From: an uncultured Arcobacter sp.
Lineage (GTDB): Bacteria; Campylobacterota; Campylobacteria; Campylobacterales; Arcobacteraceae
DNA length: 6,193 nucleotides
Direction of reading: 5' to 3'
Assembly (NCBI GenBank): GCA_913062735.1
Contig: CAJXWI010000166.1
Coordinates: forward strand, 1 to 6,193
The notes beneath the pieces are model-generated. The model searched no databases, had not been told where the DNA came from, and worked only from the letters and a program-made list of their open reading frames with translations. Positions 6,103 through 6,193 of this stretch are shown one piece after another. The position numbers were made by a program, and so were the translations under genes. Within the stretch, counting starts at the first letter, position 1, and the number at the start of each line of letters is the position of its first letter.

Positions 6103-6193
6103 TGAGAGTTATTAATTATATTTTTATTTTTCTAATTAAGGCTTACAAATTTTCATTAAGTCCCTTTTTTTATAATTCGTGTAAATTCCATCC
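6102..6193 (+). CDS. yidD: YidD membrane protein insertion efficiency factor, 3'-partial
   Basis: Thirty complete codons from the ATG at 6102 are visible before the right edge. The protein begins with a hydrophobic/amphipathic helix (VINYIFIFLIKAYKFSLSP) and reaches FYNSCKFHP, the start of the conserved Cys-rich YidD core (the family continues P-T-C-S-x-Y). YidD is a small membrane-associated protein that aids YidC/Sec-dependent insertion of inner-membrane proteins. It normally lies between rnpA and yidC, and here it overlaps the stop of the rnpA fragment by one base, in keeping with that order. Confidence 0.88.
   Translation, partial: MRVINYIFIFLIKAYKFSLSPFFYNSCKFH

Noticed and set aside
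4519..6193. Zorya anti-phage system
   Set aside because: Only ZorA/ZorB-like genes are visible, the second is truncated, and the following genes are rnpA and yidD. No ZorC, ZorD or ZorE is present, so the label is not supported.

Overview
The window is AT-rich (roughly 30% G+C by eye) and gene-dense, with no tRNA, rRNA, CRISPR array or insertion sequence that I can see. Low G+C, long A/T homopolymers, a Tex protein, a small DEDDh exonuclease, a DUF5661-type protein and a MotA/TolQ-like plus MotB-like pair together suggest a Campylobacterota genome, most likely Arcobacteraceae. This is inferred from protein style only; no marker RNA is present. Genes run off both ends, so this may be a whole short contig.

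Layout. Bases 2-1297 (+) hold most of a DEAD-box RNA helicase, open at the left edge. It converges on a minus-strand block that reads, in transcription order, DEDDh exonuclease (4389-3865), Tex RNA-binding factor (3855-1741) and a DUF5661-like protein with a C-terminal membrane segment (1669-1304). A perfect 34-bp palindrome flanked by A/T tracts (1289-1322) separates the two directions and contains both stop codons, so it looks like a shared bidirectional terminator. A 129-bp divergent intergenic region (4390-4518) carries promoters for the exonuclease-tex block and for the rightward genes.

Rightward from 4519 lies a two-gene, translationally overlapping pair: a four-helix MotA/TolQ/ExbB-type channel protein with a long coiled-coil tail, and a MotB/ZorB-like protein with the conserved channel Asp. 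Such pairs build ion-driven stator-like complexes in the inner membrane. The second protein stops after its coiled coil and lacks the OmpA-like peptidoglycan-binding domain expected of the family.

The most notable point is why it stops. From about 5938 a different reading frame opens that resembles the C-terminal half of the RNase P protein RnpA (an RNR-box-like stretch, then the YLLISRK strand and the terminal helix). It is followed with a TAATG overlap by the start of yidD, the normal rnpA partner. The window therefore joins the front of a motB-like gene to the back of rnpA inside a purine-rich stretch of about 25-30 bases that reads plausibly in both frames. This is either a genuine deletion/rearrangement or, at least as likely, an assembly misjoin. 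I do not see a convincing new multi-gene system. The stator-like pair is the only candidate, and its second gene is broken here.
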